In this document: positions 47,390 through 56,281 of the stretch, in pieces
Layout of the letters: each line of letters starts with the position of its first letter
Numbering within the stretch: position 1 is the stretch's first letter
From: Nostoc indistinguendum CM1-VF10
GTDB taxonomy: Bacteria; Cyanobacteriota; Cyanobacteriia; Cyanobacteriales; Nostocaceae
Direction: 5' to 3'
Assembly: GCA_019359215.1 (NCBI GenBank)
Contig: JAHHHS010000009.1
Span: 62,001 to 126,000, forward strand
DNA: 64,000 nucleotides
Notes under the pieces: model-generated
Databases searched by the model: none
Seen by the model: only the letters and a program-made list of their open reading frames with translations
What the model was told of the DNA's origin: nothing
Position numbers and translations under genes: made by a program

Positions 47390-48247
47390 TTATTCAAACC
47401 AACTAGCACGCCATGCAGCTTCAGCTTCTGCGATCGCTTTTTCTCGATGTTTCTTTTGATACTCTCGTCCTAGCTTGTTTAGCTGAACTAAAATACTGCG
47501 GATTTGCCTGCGCTCAGAGGAGAGTGCCACATCAGCAAATTCAATTTCTCCTAGCCGCAGGTTAATAGCCATGATTTGCGTCAGCCCAGAATCTTCTGAC
47601 TGCTGCTCATTTTCAATTTCAATTACTAAGTTTAATAAGTTTGGTGGCCCTGGCATAGCCTCGGCAGATGCTTCTGATGCCGCAGCCGCCGCAGCCGCTA
47701 AAATCGGTTCTGGTAATTTTTTGGGTAATACCCCAGATTTTTGTAATAAAAGATTAGCATCATGGGAAAGTTTTTTCAGTATCTCTTGCGTGACCTCTTC
47801 TAAGTTCTGCTGCCATTTTGCCAGTTCTATAGGATTAGAGGTGTCGGCGCTCAGAGGCTGAAAATTTGAGGTGTCGAGAAGTTCAGAAGATGTTACTTCC
47901 TTATTGCCCACCCTGCGGGAAGCTAAAGCTACATCTTCGTCATCTCCCTTATCTACTTCAGCTTCCTCACTTTTAATACAATTGAGCAATTGCTCTGCTG
48001 CAACTTGACCCAACTTGCGGACGGCTTGTTGCAATTGTTGGCGCTGAGTTAATGATAAATGCAGAAAGTTTTCGGGATACCCTTGGGTACAAAGGTGGTA
48101 ACTTGCCAGAATCAACTGTTTTCGTACAGCTGATCCTAAGGTGTTTAGATAACTAGCATAAACCCTTTGTAGTTCTACTGTGATCGCCCGAATCGCTTCT
48201 TTTAGTGCTGCAATATCTCGTTCAATTCGCTCGATTGCTCTTGCCAT
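47390..48247 (-). CDS. Conserved cyanobacterial protein, unknown function
   Basis: The 285-residue protein has an N-terminal helical region (RAIERIERDIAALKEAIRAI), a central acidic Ala/Glu stretch (AAAAAAASEASAEAM) and a C-terminal helical ending (LGREYQKKHREKAIAEAEAAW). No catalytic motif, signal peptide or membrane segment is seen. It lies upstream of recG in the same direction, separated by repeats. Probably a cytoplasmic protein; family not named. Confidence 0.6.
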   Translation of the reverse strand: MARAIERIERDIAALKEAIRAITVELQRVYASYLNTLGSAVRKQLILASYHLCTQGYPENFLHLSLTQRQQLQQAVRKLGQVAAEQLLNCIKSEEAEVDKGDDEDVALASRRVGNKEVTSSELLDTSNFQPLSADTSNPIELAKWQQNLEEVTQEILKKLSHDANLLLQKSGVLPKKLPEPILAAAAAAASEASAEAMPGPPNLLNLVIEIENEQQSEDSGLTQIMAINLRLGEIEFADVALSSERRQIRSILVQLNKLGREYQKKHREKAIAEAEAAWRASWFE

Positions 48248-48458
48248 ATCTTTTCATTCTTGTCCATGTGAACTATTACATAGTACAAATGTACAAATTT
48301 ATTTTATAATAACTTCCCAAAGGTCTTTAGATTTTAAATTAAATGCGATATTTCGTGTATCCACTAAAAAAACACAGGTCAGGCTATTTGCTTGACCTGT
48401 TTGTTAAAGAGTCATTTGTCCTTAGTCCTTGGTAAAAACTAATGACCAATGACCAATA

Positions 48459-49403
48459 TTACTTGCTGCCAATTTGTGCAGCGACTTCATCAGCAAAGCT
48501 CATCTCTTGTTTGTCAATGCCTTCGCCCAATATATAGCGGACAAAGCGAGTCACTTGAATCTCTGTGCCTAATTGCGTCTTCGCTTGCTTCAAGAGGTCT
48601 TCTACGGAAATACTCTGATCGCGAATGTAAGGTTGATCGATCAAAGTCAATTCTTTCAGGCGTTTTTCAATCCGTCCCTGAACAATCTTTTCTTTGATGT
48701 TATCTGGCTTGTTGGCCAAATCATCCTTGCCCATTTCAATGTCTTTTTCCTTTTGGGCAATTTCGGCGGGGATTTGATCTACGCTCACATACTCGACATT
48801 TGGACAAGCCGCAACTTGCATTGCAGTGTTCCGTGCCAAGCTTTGAAACTCTGGATTAGCAGCTACTGATTCCGCTTGAGAACCCAGTTCTACTAATACA
48901 CCAACTCGACCGCCAGTGTGAATGTAGCTGTCTACTACACCTGGCGTGCCTTCTGCTAGTGCAAAATTGATAAAGCGACGCACTTGGATATTTTCACCAA
49001 GCGTAGCAATAGTTTGCTTGATAAATTCTTCTACAGTGGCGCTTGGACTCTCAACATACTGTTGAGCCAATAAAGACTCAACACTATCAGCAGTTGCTGC
49101 TTGTTTTGCCAGGTTCTTAACTAAAGCTTTAAAAGCCTCGTTACGAGCTACAAAGTCAGTTTGACAGTTGACTTCGATAAGTACACCTACTCGACCACCA
49201 GGCTGAATGTAAGTGTCTACTAGACCTTCTGCCGCAATGCGATCGCTTTTTGCCCCTGCCTTAGAGATGCCCTTTTTCCGTAGCCAGTCTGCGGCTTCTT
49301 CTACATTGCCTTCAGTTTCTATCAGCGCCTTTTTGCAGTCCATCATGCCTGCACCAGTTTTTTGGCGTAGCTCTTGGACGAGTTTTGCAGATATTTCCGC
49401 CAT
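48459..49403 (-). CDS. tsf: Elongation factor Ts
   Basis: The 314-residue guanine-nucleotide exchange factor for EF-Tu has [43 protein letters not shown] and [16 protein letters not shown], repeated as a second core domain ([21 protein letters not shown]). It follows rpsB in the usual rpsB-tsf order, with 226 bp of repeat-rich DNA between. Confidence 0.98.
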   Translation of the reverse strand: MAEISAKLVQELRQKTGAGMMDCKKALIETEGNVEEAADWLRKKGISKAGAKSDRIAAEGLVDTYIQPGGRVGVLIEVNCQTDFVARNEAFKALVKNLAKQAATADSVESLLAQQYVESPSATVEEFIKQTIATLGENIQVRRFINFALAEGTPGVVDSYIHTGGRVGVLVELGSQAESVAANPEFQSLARNTAMQVAACPNVEYVSVDQIPAEIAQKEKDIEMGKDDLANKPDNIKEKIVQGRIEKRLKELTLIDQPYIRDQSISVEDLLKQAKTQLGTEIQVTRFVRYILGEGIDKQEMSFADEVAAQIGSK

Positions 49404-49629
49404 GTTGCCTCAATTCCTAACTTGACCTCGAGTTGTAATTGCTCACCTAATTTAGTGGTGAGTACTGAGTTTTGAGTGCTGAGTTTTGAGTGTTCAGTTA
49501 TCAATTTTATTCTTCATTGACAAATCACAACTTACAACTTCAAAAATCAAGACTCAGCACTATCCAATTTGCTGAGTTTTTCTATCTTACTCAGCACGGG
49601 CTAAACGCCCCCCGTTTCCGCTAACAGAA

Positions 49630-50424
49630 CTATTCTTCTGTTTCCTCGTCGGGAATTACGGCATCAGTATATTCGGTTTCTTCGTAGTCATCGTCATACT
49701 CACTACCGTCGTAATCTTCGTAATCGTCTTCAACATCCAGCTGACCATGACGGCCTTCATAAATGGCATCCGCCAATTTTCCGACTATCAGCTTAATGGA
49801 TCTGATAGCATCGTCGTTTGCTGGGATGGGGATATCTACTACATCTGGGTCACAGTTTGTATCCAGCATGGACACAATGGGAATATTCAGCTTTTGGCAT
49901 TCTTGAACTGCGTTATATTCCCGCCGTTGGTCTACGATTACCACAATATCGGGTACTTTCCGCATTGTTTTAATGCCGCCCAAGTATTTCTGAAGCTTCG
50001 TCATTTCCCGACGTAGCATTGATGCTTCTTTTTTGGGTAATAAATCTAGTGCGCCAGTTTCTTCACGGCGTTCTAAATCTTTCAGACGATCTACCCGTGT
50101 TTTGATGGTTGCCCAGTTGGTCAACATTCCGCCCAACCAGCGTTGGTTAATATAGTGGGAACCACAACGGCTGGCTTCTTGGGCGATAATTCCAGCTGCT
50201 TGGCGCTTGGTGCCAACAAAAAGAAACTTCTTCCCTTGTTCAGCGTGCGATCGCATGTAGTTGTAGGCATTATCCATCAACTGGGCAGTTTGCACCAAGT
50301 CGATAATATGCACACCATTGCGGGAAGTATAAATGTAAGGAGACATTTTTGGGTTCCAGCGCCGGGTCTGATGCCCGAAGTGAACCCCTGACTCCATCAT
50401 TTGAGCCAATGAAACTACTGGCAT
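49630..50424 (-). CDS. rpsB: 30S ribosomal protein S2
   Basis: The 264-residue protein starts [20 protein letters not shown] and contains [37 protein letters not shown] and [18 protein letters not shown]. Start ATG 50424 is preferred over a longer upstream reading because the family N terminus begins there. The C terminus is acidic ([19 protein letters not shown]). First gene of rpsB-tsf. Confidence 0.98.
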   Translation of the reverse strand: MPVVSLAQMMESGVHFGHQTRRWNPKMSPYIYTSRNGVHIIDLVQTAQLMDNAYNYMRSHAEQGKKFLFVGTKRQAAGIIAQEASRCGSHYINQRWLGGMLTNWATIKTRVDRLKDLERREETGALDLLPKKEASMLRREMTKLQKYLGGIKTMRKVPDIVVIVDQRREYNAVQECQKLNIPIVSMLDTNCDPDVVDIPIPANDDAIRSIKLIVGKLADAIYEGRHGQLDVEDDYEDYDGSEYDDDYEETEYTDAVIPDEETEE

Positions 50425-50668
50425 ATATTTTCTAACTCCTATTCGGGTTAAACCTCCATCCAAGTGCATTTCCCAACCGGGAAACACCCGAATTCTCAGA
50501 TGTGCGAGATTAGTTAACCATACTAGGTTAGCACATTTGCAAAAGTTGTAGTTTGGTAAGGGTGATAAAATAGCGCCGCCCACTCAATAATAGGAACGCT
50601 ATTCTTGTATTTAACTCAAAAATTACGAATTACGTAGCTTGCTTCTTGCTAGAGGCGAGGATTACGAA

Positions 50669-50839
50669 TTACAAATCGCGGTCTTCTTGATCCTTAGGCT
50701 TGGGTTTTGGCCGCCGTTGTTCAATTTGCTCGTCGATAGTTTCTCTTATTTTTCGATCAGCAGCATCCATTGCAGAATACTTAAAGCGGTTGATTATGCC
50801 ACTGAACAAGTTGCCAAAAAATCTTTCAATTTCTTGCAT
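50669..50839 (-). CDS. Small charged protein, unknown function
   Basis: The 56-residue protein starts MQEIERFFGNLFSGIINRFK, then KYSAMDAADRKIRETIDEQI, then a basic-proline tail (QRRPKPKPKD) and EDRDL. It has an N-terminal amphipathic helix followed by a charged coil and has no known domain. It is upstream of rpsB in the same direction. Confidence 0.6.
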   Translation of the reverse strand: MQEIERFFGNLFSGIINRFKYSAMDAADRKIRETIDEQIEQRRPKPKPKDQEDRDL

Positions 50840-50933
50840 AATTTATACTTCAGTATTTAAAGGTAAATTCTTGACTCTACATTACATCGGTCTGGGATTT
50901 TATAGTGGAGTTGGAAATAAAACGCTAACGTTC

Positions 50934-51037
50934 TTATAAAAAGGCGTCGGGAAAACCCACTCTTTCTAAAGATGGGATGAGGCCCCGACGTCATCAACGT
51001 TAAATCCCATACCCTTTTAGGGGTGGGATGAGCTTAA
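50934..51037 (+). mobile_element. Short IS200/IS605-like structured element, copy 2
   Basis: This 104-bp element has the same ends as 10141-10289: TTATAAAAAGGCGTC at left, CCCTTTTAGGGGTGGGATG and AGCTTAA at right, and a CCCA...TGGG hairpin. The outer stem is GTCGG/CCGAC here versus GTCAG/CTGAC in copy 1, a compensatory A-T to G-C change. Its right end supplies the last codons of the AraC-like gene on the other strand. Confidence 0.65.
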
Positions 51038-51925
51038 TTCTTGCTGATAACGCTTGGGAGTTGTGTGTAGCATTCGTTGAAACACAGATGTCATGTGACT
51101 CTGGTTGCCAAATCCCGCTTCTGCGGCTACTAGTGCCAGCGATCACTTTTGGTTTTGTAACAGTTTTTGAGCAAGTTCTAGCCGACACCGAAGGACATAC
51201 TGATAAGGTGATAGTCCAGTTGTTACCTTAAATGCTCGTGCGAAATGATAGGGGCTGAATCCTACCGTGGCAGCAATCTGGTTTAGGTTAACTTCTTGGG
51301 ATAGATTTGCTCTAATGTATTCCAAGACAAGCTTTAACAAATTTGCGTCTAAAAACTCTGGTGAACGTTTGAGCCGTCCAGATAGATTTGAACGTCGGTA
51401 AATTATCTGTGCCAACACCGCCGTTGCAACTGATTCTAAGTAGAATGCACCACCAGTTTGCCCATTATAAAAAAACTCTTGCATAGCGATCGCAGCACTC
51501 AAGCCCCAATGAGTCTTGGGAATTTGCCCTGGCTGTAATTCAATTGTCTGTCCCTCTGCTTCCACTTTGACTATGCGTTCTAGAAAAGATTGGGAATATC
51601 CAAACACTACAAAACAAGAAGCATCTTCCACCGAACTATAAGTACTGCCTTGAGGCACAACATCAAAACCTCCTGGTAGCGCTTGGTAAGGTTGCAGCCG
51701 ATCGGCATTGAAGGCAGCAATTCCACGAGTTTCCCCAAAACTTGTTACCACAAGGTTAAGTGGCGAACGAATATTTACTTCCAAATGTCCTGGCGGAATG
51801 ATTGCTACCATCAACTCTGGTGTTTCTAGCCAGTGTCCCCACTGGGGTAGAGCTTCTAGTGGGGGCTGATTAAGGGGAATTTTACGTTCTGGGGGATTAA
51901 ACAAAAACTCTTTTAGCAGATTCAT
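51017..51925 (-). pseudogene. AraC-family regulator with an in-frame stop
   Basis: The gene reads through from ATG 51925: a cupin-like N-terminal sensing part, then the AraC helix-turn-helix (VNLNQIAATVGFSPYHFARA, then GLSPYQYVLRCRLELAQKLL). TGA at 51143-51145 cuts it at 260 residues. The same frame continues after the stop with the second helix-turn-helix (ALVAAEAGFGNQSHMTSVFQ, HTTPKRYQQEL) up to 51017. A single C to T change (CGA to TGA) explains it. Only half of the DNA-binding domain would be made. Confidence 0.8.
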
Positions 51926-52112
51926 AGGCAGAGGCAGTGAATAAGCAGGGGAGCAGGGGTGCTTTCGCCAACAAGAGGCGAGGGTTTGTATCTTTTTCCC
52001 TGTTCCCTATTGTCTCAAAAAGTAGATTTCGATATTCCGCAAGAATTGAAAAGACAGGAACAATTGCAGGCAAGTATTTTCAAAGTTAAGATTTTGATTC
52101 GAGTGATTGTCA

Positions 52113-52424
52113 ATGCCTGTTCTGATTCCCATTTCAACTTTCTTTATTGGCTGTCATGGGCTAATTGCTTTGGGTTTATCCTATCGAGTGGCAATGGAAC
52201 GCACCCGTACTCGGATTTGGCATGGTGCGTCTACATCTGAGGTTGCCTCACAGCCCAATTATCTAGATCATCCGAATGCTTGGGCAGAGTTTGTGGAAAA
52301 AATGATACAACAATCTACTGTCACAAAAAATATCGAAGACGGGGTGTTGCAGCGTACTATCCGAGCGCATGGTAACTTTACAGAATACGTACCCCTTAGC
52401 CTTATATTTCTAATTTGGTTATAA
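52113..52424 (+). pseudogene. MAPEG-family protein, truncated
   Basis: The frame starts at ATG 52113 (MPVLIPISTFFIGCHGLIAL) and shows the MAPEG pattern: LSYRVAMERTRTRIWHG, PNYLDHPNAWAEFVEKMIQQ and RAHGNFTEYVPLSLIFL. It stops abruptly after the third helix begins, where family members continue for about 30-40 residues. The DNA after the stop encodes a different protein (DUF4336), so the 3' end was deleted. MAPEG proteins are membrane glutathione/eicosanoid enzymes. Confidence 0.75.
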
Positions 52425-52611
52425 TCAACTTCGTCCATCGTTATTAGAGAAATTTGCAACTCAGGATAAAGTCAAAGTCAAATGCTCAATTCAACAGCTT
52501 CTTACTTGGGATTTTGAACGAGTAATTATGGCGCATGGCAGCATAATTGAACAAAATGGTAAATCTCACTTTAAAGCAGGTTATGAGTGGTTTTTAGAAA
52601 CCTCTTTGTAG
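52414..52611 (+). pseudogene. DUF4336 protein, C-terminal fragment
   Basis: The open frame gives FGYNQLRPSLLEKFATQDK, then QQLLTWDFERVIMAHGSIIE and the end HFKAGYEWFLETSL. This matches the C-terminal end of the DUF4336 (metallo-beta-lactamase-like) family. It has no start codon and begins right at the end of the MAPEG fragment, consistent with one deletion joining two genes. Confidence 0.65.
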
Positions 52612-52673
52612 CAATACTTAACCCATAAGTTAAGTCGGCACGATAAAATCCATGTCTAATTACACCCTGCGTG

Positions 52674-53540
52674 TTACTGAATAGTATCGGGATCTACATT
52701 AAGCGATCGCAACTTTGCCTTTAACTGTTCTATCTGCAATTCTGCCTGTTCGGCTCGTTGGCGTTCCTGTTCTGCTCGTTGGCGTTCCTGTTCTGCCAGT
52801 CCTTCTGCTTGCTGTCTTGCTAAAACTTCCTGTCGTAAAGCCTCTGCCAGTTCATTTGGTATCAGTAATTTTTCCCCTGTATCCTCTCTATAAAACCCAA
52901 TTAGCCTTCCCTCAACCACCAAACGCAGTTGTAATGGTTCACTGCGTCCATCTTGTATAAGTAGGTGGGCGCTAAAAAATACAACTAAATTAAGAAATGT
53001 AAATCGCTTAAAAGCTTATATTCAAAGCGTTTCTGGCGCTTTACATAAGTTTACATAGTTCGGTTTAATTGTGCCTACCTACTTAGGTTCGTAGATTTCT
53101 CCTCGCAGGCGATAGCCACGTAACTGTTGTTCCACCCACTCACCTTTAGGGTCAAATAGCCAGTATTCCTTGACACCTAGCTGCTCATAAAGGGTCTTTT
53201 TGAAGATTTCGTCTTGTCCCTTAGTACCAAAGGATGTCATTTCAAAAATAACTGTGGGTACTTGACCCTCTTCCCAAATTTTATAGTTGTCTCGGCCGCC
53301 GGGTGCAACATCAAAAATCACCATCACATCTGGGGCTACCCGCAACTTGGGAAAGCCTTGTGCATAGTAAAGAAATTGATTTGCCAATACTGTTGCCTGA
53401 CGATTTGTCAAATACTGTTTCAGGACTTCCAAGGTAGTTAGCAAGGCATAAAGGTGGTCGTAGGTTTCTGCCACTGGTTGACCATCAGCACTAGGGTAGA
53501 AGATTTCTGATTCGACATTAACAGGTAAAGTAGCCGTCAT
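52674..53540 (-). pseudogene. Uma2-family endonuclease-like gene split by a MITE
   Basis: From ATG 53540 the first part encodes the Uma2 (DUF820) fold: QFLYYAQGFPKLRVAPDVMV, FEMTSFGTKGQDEIFKKTLY and LGVKEYWLFDPKGEW. It stops right after GEIYEP in the element. The second part resumes with VVEGRLIGFYREDTGEKLLI and a Glu/Gln-rich coiled tail (QERQRAEQERQRAEQAE). Removing 52960-53085 restores 246 codons in one frame. Uma2 is abundant in cyanobacteria; nuclease activity is predicted, its role unknown. Confidence 0.85.
52960..53083. mobile_element. 124-bp MITE with imperfect ~45-bp inverted repeats and TA duplication
   Basis: Ends are AGTAGGTGGGC at left and, as reverse complement of the right, AGTAGGTAGGC. 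Similarity extends inward (AACTA, ATGTAAA-CGC) to about 45 bp. TA flanks both ends (52958-52959 and 53084-53085), as for IS630/Tc1-type elements. No ORF inside. Confidence 0.85.
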
Positions 53541-53590
53541 GGTTGTAAAATCAGTGCTACGAGATTATTGTAGAACAATTCTATTTCTCC

Positions 53591-54388
53591 TTAATTGGGG
53601 ATGTAGAAGCTTTTCAAAATATAACTAGATAATTCACAAAATCCTTCGCCTTCGGCAGCAGTGGTTATGTAAGTAGGGTGATATTTCAACTGATTCAGAT
53701 ATTCCAGCACATTCGCCACGCCTACAGAAATAGGAAAATAACGCCGATCAAATAAACTTTCATCATTGGGACTATCGCCCACAGTAACAATTTGTTCTGG
53801 TAAGTACAGGGGCAAATATTCGCGCAATACCTGCAACAATCCCACAGCTTTATCTTGCCCTTGGGGTTTAATGTGACACTGCACGTTGCTATAGGTAAAT
53901 CCCCAACCCATTTGTTGACAAAGACTATCCAGGGTTTGTAGTTCGTCTTGACGCAAAGCAGCTACATCAAAAGTCCAGTCGGTGATGCGAAAGCGATTAT
54001 CAGCAGATTCTTGGATTTGGGGAAATTTAGTTTGTAAATTCTCAAAAGTCATAGCCAAGTGCTGCCGATGTTTAGCTAAATCGGGAATGGGTGTTAAGAC
54101 TACTGGTTTCTGGTTTCCAGGTGGAAAGTACAAACCGCCATTTTCTGCCATAGCACCTGCCACTGGCATAATCGCACTCAATCCACTCACCCACCCGGCA
54201 GAACGTCCTGTGACAATCATTACTTTAATGCCAGCTGCGGCTAAATCCTCTAAAGCTTGCAGTAGTGCAGGAGTAAATTTTCCTCGTCTAGTTATAGTGC
54301 CATCCATATCTGTGGCTATCAGACGAATATTGCTAAAGCTTGTAGATGAAACCTCAGACAGGGCAGGGATACTCTGGTGTCTGGACAT
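53591..54388 (-). CDS. HAD-family phosphatase (Cof-like)
   Basis: The protein of ~265 residues from ATG 54388 has the HAD motifs LIATDMDGTITRRGKF (I), VMIVTGRSAG (II), KAVGLLQVL (III Lys region) and VTVGDSPNDESLFDRRYFPI (IV). The C2-type cap lies between motifs II and III. This is a Cof/sucrose-phosphatase-like enzyme acting on a small phosphate ester; substrate unknown. ATG 54463 would add an N terminus without clear function. Confidence 0.85.
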   Translation of the reverse strand: MSRHQSIPALSEVSSTSFSNIRLIATDMDGTITRRGKFTPALLQALEDLAAAGIKVMIVTGRSAGWVSGLSAIMPVAGAMAENGGLYFPPGNQKPVVLTPIPDLAKHRQHLAMTFENLQTKFPQIQESADNRFRITDWTFDVAALRQDELQTLDSLCQQMGWGFTYSNVQCHIKPQGQDKAVGLLQVLREYLPLYLPEQIVTVGDSPNDESLFDRRYFPISVGVANVLEYLNQLKYHPTYITTAAEGEGFCELSSYILKSFYIPN

Positions 54389-54492
54389 ACGTGGTTTTAA
54401 AAGGATGTAAAAAATATTAATCATACAGCAAGATGGCATTGAAGATTTGGGCATCCTAAACATCAGGAGTCAAGTTTTTCAGTTTTCCAACC

Positions 54493-55311
54493 ATGCCCAC
54501 TTCGATGTTTCTTGCCCAAACCCCAGGAAAGCCTAAAAAAGCATCCCAGGAAGTGCCAGCAAGTAATCCTCAAATACCACCATTATTGGTGATAACCTCT
54601 GGAGGACTGGCTTTAATGGTGATTGCTTTAATTGTGTATAGTAAGCTCCAGATGAATAAGCTGGAGAAAAAACTTAAGTTTGAACAATTCCGTGCGCGAG
54701 AATTAGAGAAAAAGTTTAAGCTGGCGCTGGAAACAATTCGCAAAATGGAAACTAATCCCGATTTAGTCAACTCACGGGACTTTAATTTAGATTATCTGCG
54801 AATGCGGATGTCAGAGGAGGTGTTTCATTTTGCAATCCTGAATCAAGTGAAGATTCAAATCAAAGAGAAAGTTTCTCAAGCTCTGCGGCCAAATCAAGCT
54901 CAACAAGGAACAGTCGGAATTGCTAATAGTGCTGGACGGCAAGTAGATGAAATTTTTGATGTAGAGTATGAGACTGGTAGTCCAGGGAACTCTGCCAAAC
55001 GAGTGCTGTTTCGTATTCAAATCCGGTTAATGAAGTTACCGACGCAAGCAACTTCTGCGACTATTAGTCAAATTATTGACTGTATAGAAACTTATCTAAG
55101 CCCTATAGAAGACGAAGATAGTTGGCAACCAACAATTCAAGGTCGGATTGCTACTATGCATTGGGATCAAAAGGCTAAACCTACGCCTCTACTGGTGCTG
55201 GAGCAATCGAATGAAGGCGTAAATGTAACTTTTCGCACTAGTCGCCAACCAAATGCCCTAATGCCGCCAAACCAACCTGGAATGAAGAAATCAGGCTCGG
55301 CGAGACAATAA
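54493..55311 (+). CDS. Membrane-anchored coiled-coil protein, unknown function
   Basis: The 272-residue protein has one transmembrane helix at about 30-50 (PPLLVITSGGLALMVIALIV), a coiled coil (LEKKLKFEQFRARELEKKFK), and a soluble C-terminal domain (VEYETGSPGNSAKRVLFRIQ). It resembles a conserved cyanobacterial family with no assigned function. Divergent from the HAD gene. Confidence 0.75.
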   Translation: MPTSMFLAQTPGKPKKASQEVPASNPQIPPLLVITSGGLALMVIALIVYSKLQMNKLEKKLKFEQFRARELEKKFKLALETIRKMETNPDLVNSRDFNLDYLRMRMSEEVFHFAILNQVKIQIKEKVSQALRPNQAQQGTVGIANSAGRQVDEIFDVEYETGSPGNSAKRVLFRIQIRLMKLPTQATSATISQIIDCIETYLSPIEDEDSWQPTIQGRIATMHWDQKAKPTPLLVLEQSNEGVNVTFRTSRQPNALMPPNQPGMKKSGSARQ

Positions 55312-55444
55312 ATTATGGCTGTCATTAGTCATTTGTCCTTTGTAAATACAAATGACCAATGACAAAGAATGACTTTTACGAGTAAATAGGCTATGTTTAT
55401 TTGCGTCACAGCTTAGTTATCAGTTGTGATTTCTCGCTTCGGAA

Positions 55445-56155
55445 TCATGACTGAATAGTTGTATTGGGGGAATTACGAGTTAAAAGACCATCTTCCATTT
55501 CTACAATGCGATCGGCTATGTCTAAAATTCGGTTGTCGTGTGTCACTAATAAGATAGTAGTTCCCTGATTTTTAGCCAGACTCTGCATTATTTCTACAAC
55601 ATCGCGTCCTGATTGTTTGTCTAATGCAGCTGTTGGTTCGTCTGCTAGCACCAGGGGGGGGCGATTCACCAATGCGCGAGCGATCGCAATTCTTTGTTTT
55701 TGTCCACCAGAAAGATTGTCTGGGTAGTAATCAACTCGTTCTTCTAGCCCAACAGAACCAAGCATGGCTTTTGATTTAGCCACTGCTTCTGTTTGAGAAA
55801 TATTATCATTCAATTCTACCGCCATTTGTACATTTTGCTTCGCTGTCAAGAACCCTAACAAATTGTGAGCTTGGAAAATATAGCCAATGTTGCGTCGCAT
55901 CTGCACCAATTTGTTCTGATTAACGCCAAAGAGTTCTTCACCTAAAAATTTTAAACTTCCCTCTTGTACTGAGCGCAAGCCACCAATTAAGCTCAGTAAT
56001 GTTGTTTTACCTGAACCTGATGGCCCAGTCATAATTACAATTTCACCTGGATAAATTTCTAGGTTTATGTCAAACAATATCTGTTTTTTCAGCGTACCTT
56101 TGCCATAGTAGTGATTGAGATTTTTAATGGCAATTACAGGTTCTTTTCCCATCAT
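55445..56155 (-). CDS. devA: DevA-type ABC transporter ATP-binding protein
   Basis: The 236-residue ABC ATPase has IVIMTGPSGSGKTTLLSLIG (Walker A), LSGGQKQRIAIARALV (signature), LVLADEPTAALDKQ (Walker B) and the H-loop LLVTHDNRI. DevA powers the DevBCA exporter that delivers glycolipids or other envelope material in heterocyst-forming cyanobacteria. It follows devC after ~125 bp, transcribed devB-devC-devA. Confidence 0.93.
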   Translation of the reverse strand: MMGKEPVIAIKNLNHYYGKGTLKKQILFDINLEIYPGEIVIMTGPSGSGKTTLLSLIGGLRSVQEGSLKFLGEELFGVNQNKLVQMRRNIGYIFQAHNLLGFLTAKQNVQMAVELNDNISQTEAVAKSKAMLGSVGLEERVDYYPDNLSGGQKQRIAIARALVNRPPLVLADEPTAALDKQSGRDVVEIMQSLAKNQGTTILLVTHDNRILDIADRIVEMEDGLLTRNSPNTTIQS

Positions 56156-56281
56156 ATTTTGGTTAGTTATAAGTTAGCAATTCTAAGACTTAACTGTAGT
56201 GATTGTTAGAAATTAAGTTTTCTTAAACATTGATTATAGGATATAACTATTAGTAATATCTTTTAATTAATTTTGAATTAG

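Noticed and set aside
50639..50939. Two plus-strand open frames near 50.7 kb
   Set aside because: The minus-strand 56-residue small protein has better composition and an ATG; the plus frames are antisense shadows.
51959..52240. Plus-strand open frame preceding and overlapping the MAPEG fragment
   Set aside because: It is built from repeat-rich DNA and another frame; the MAPEG family match fixes the correct frame.
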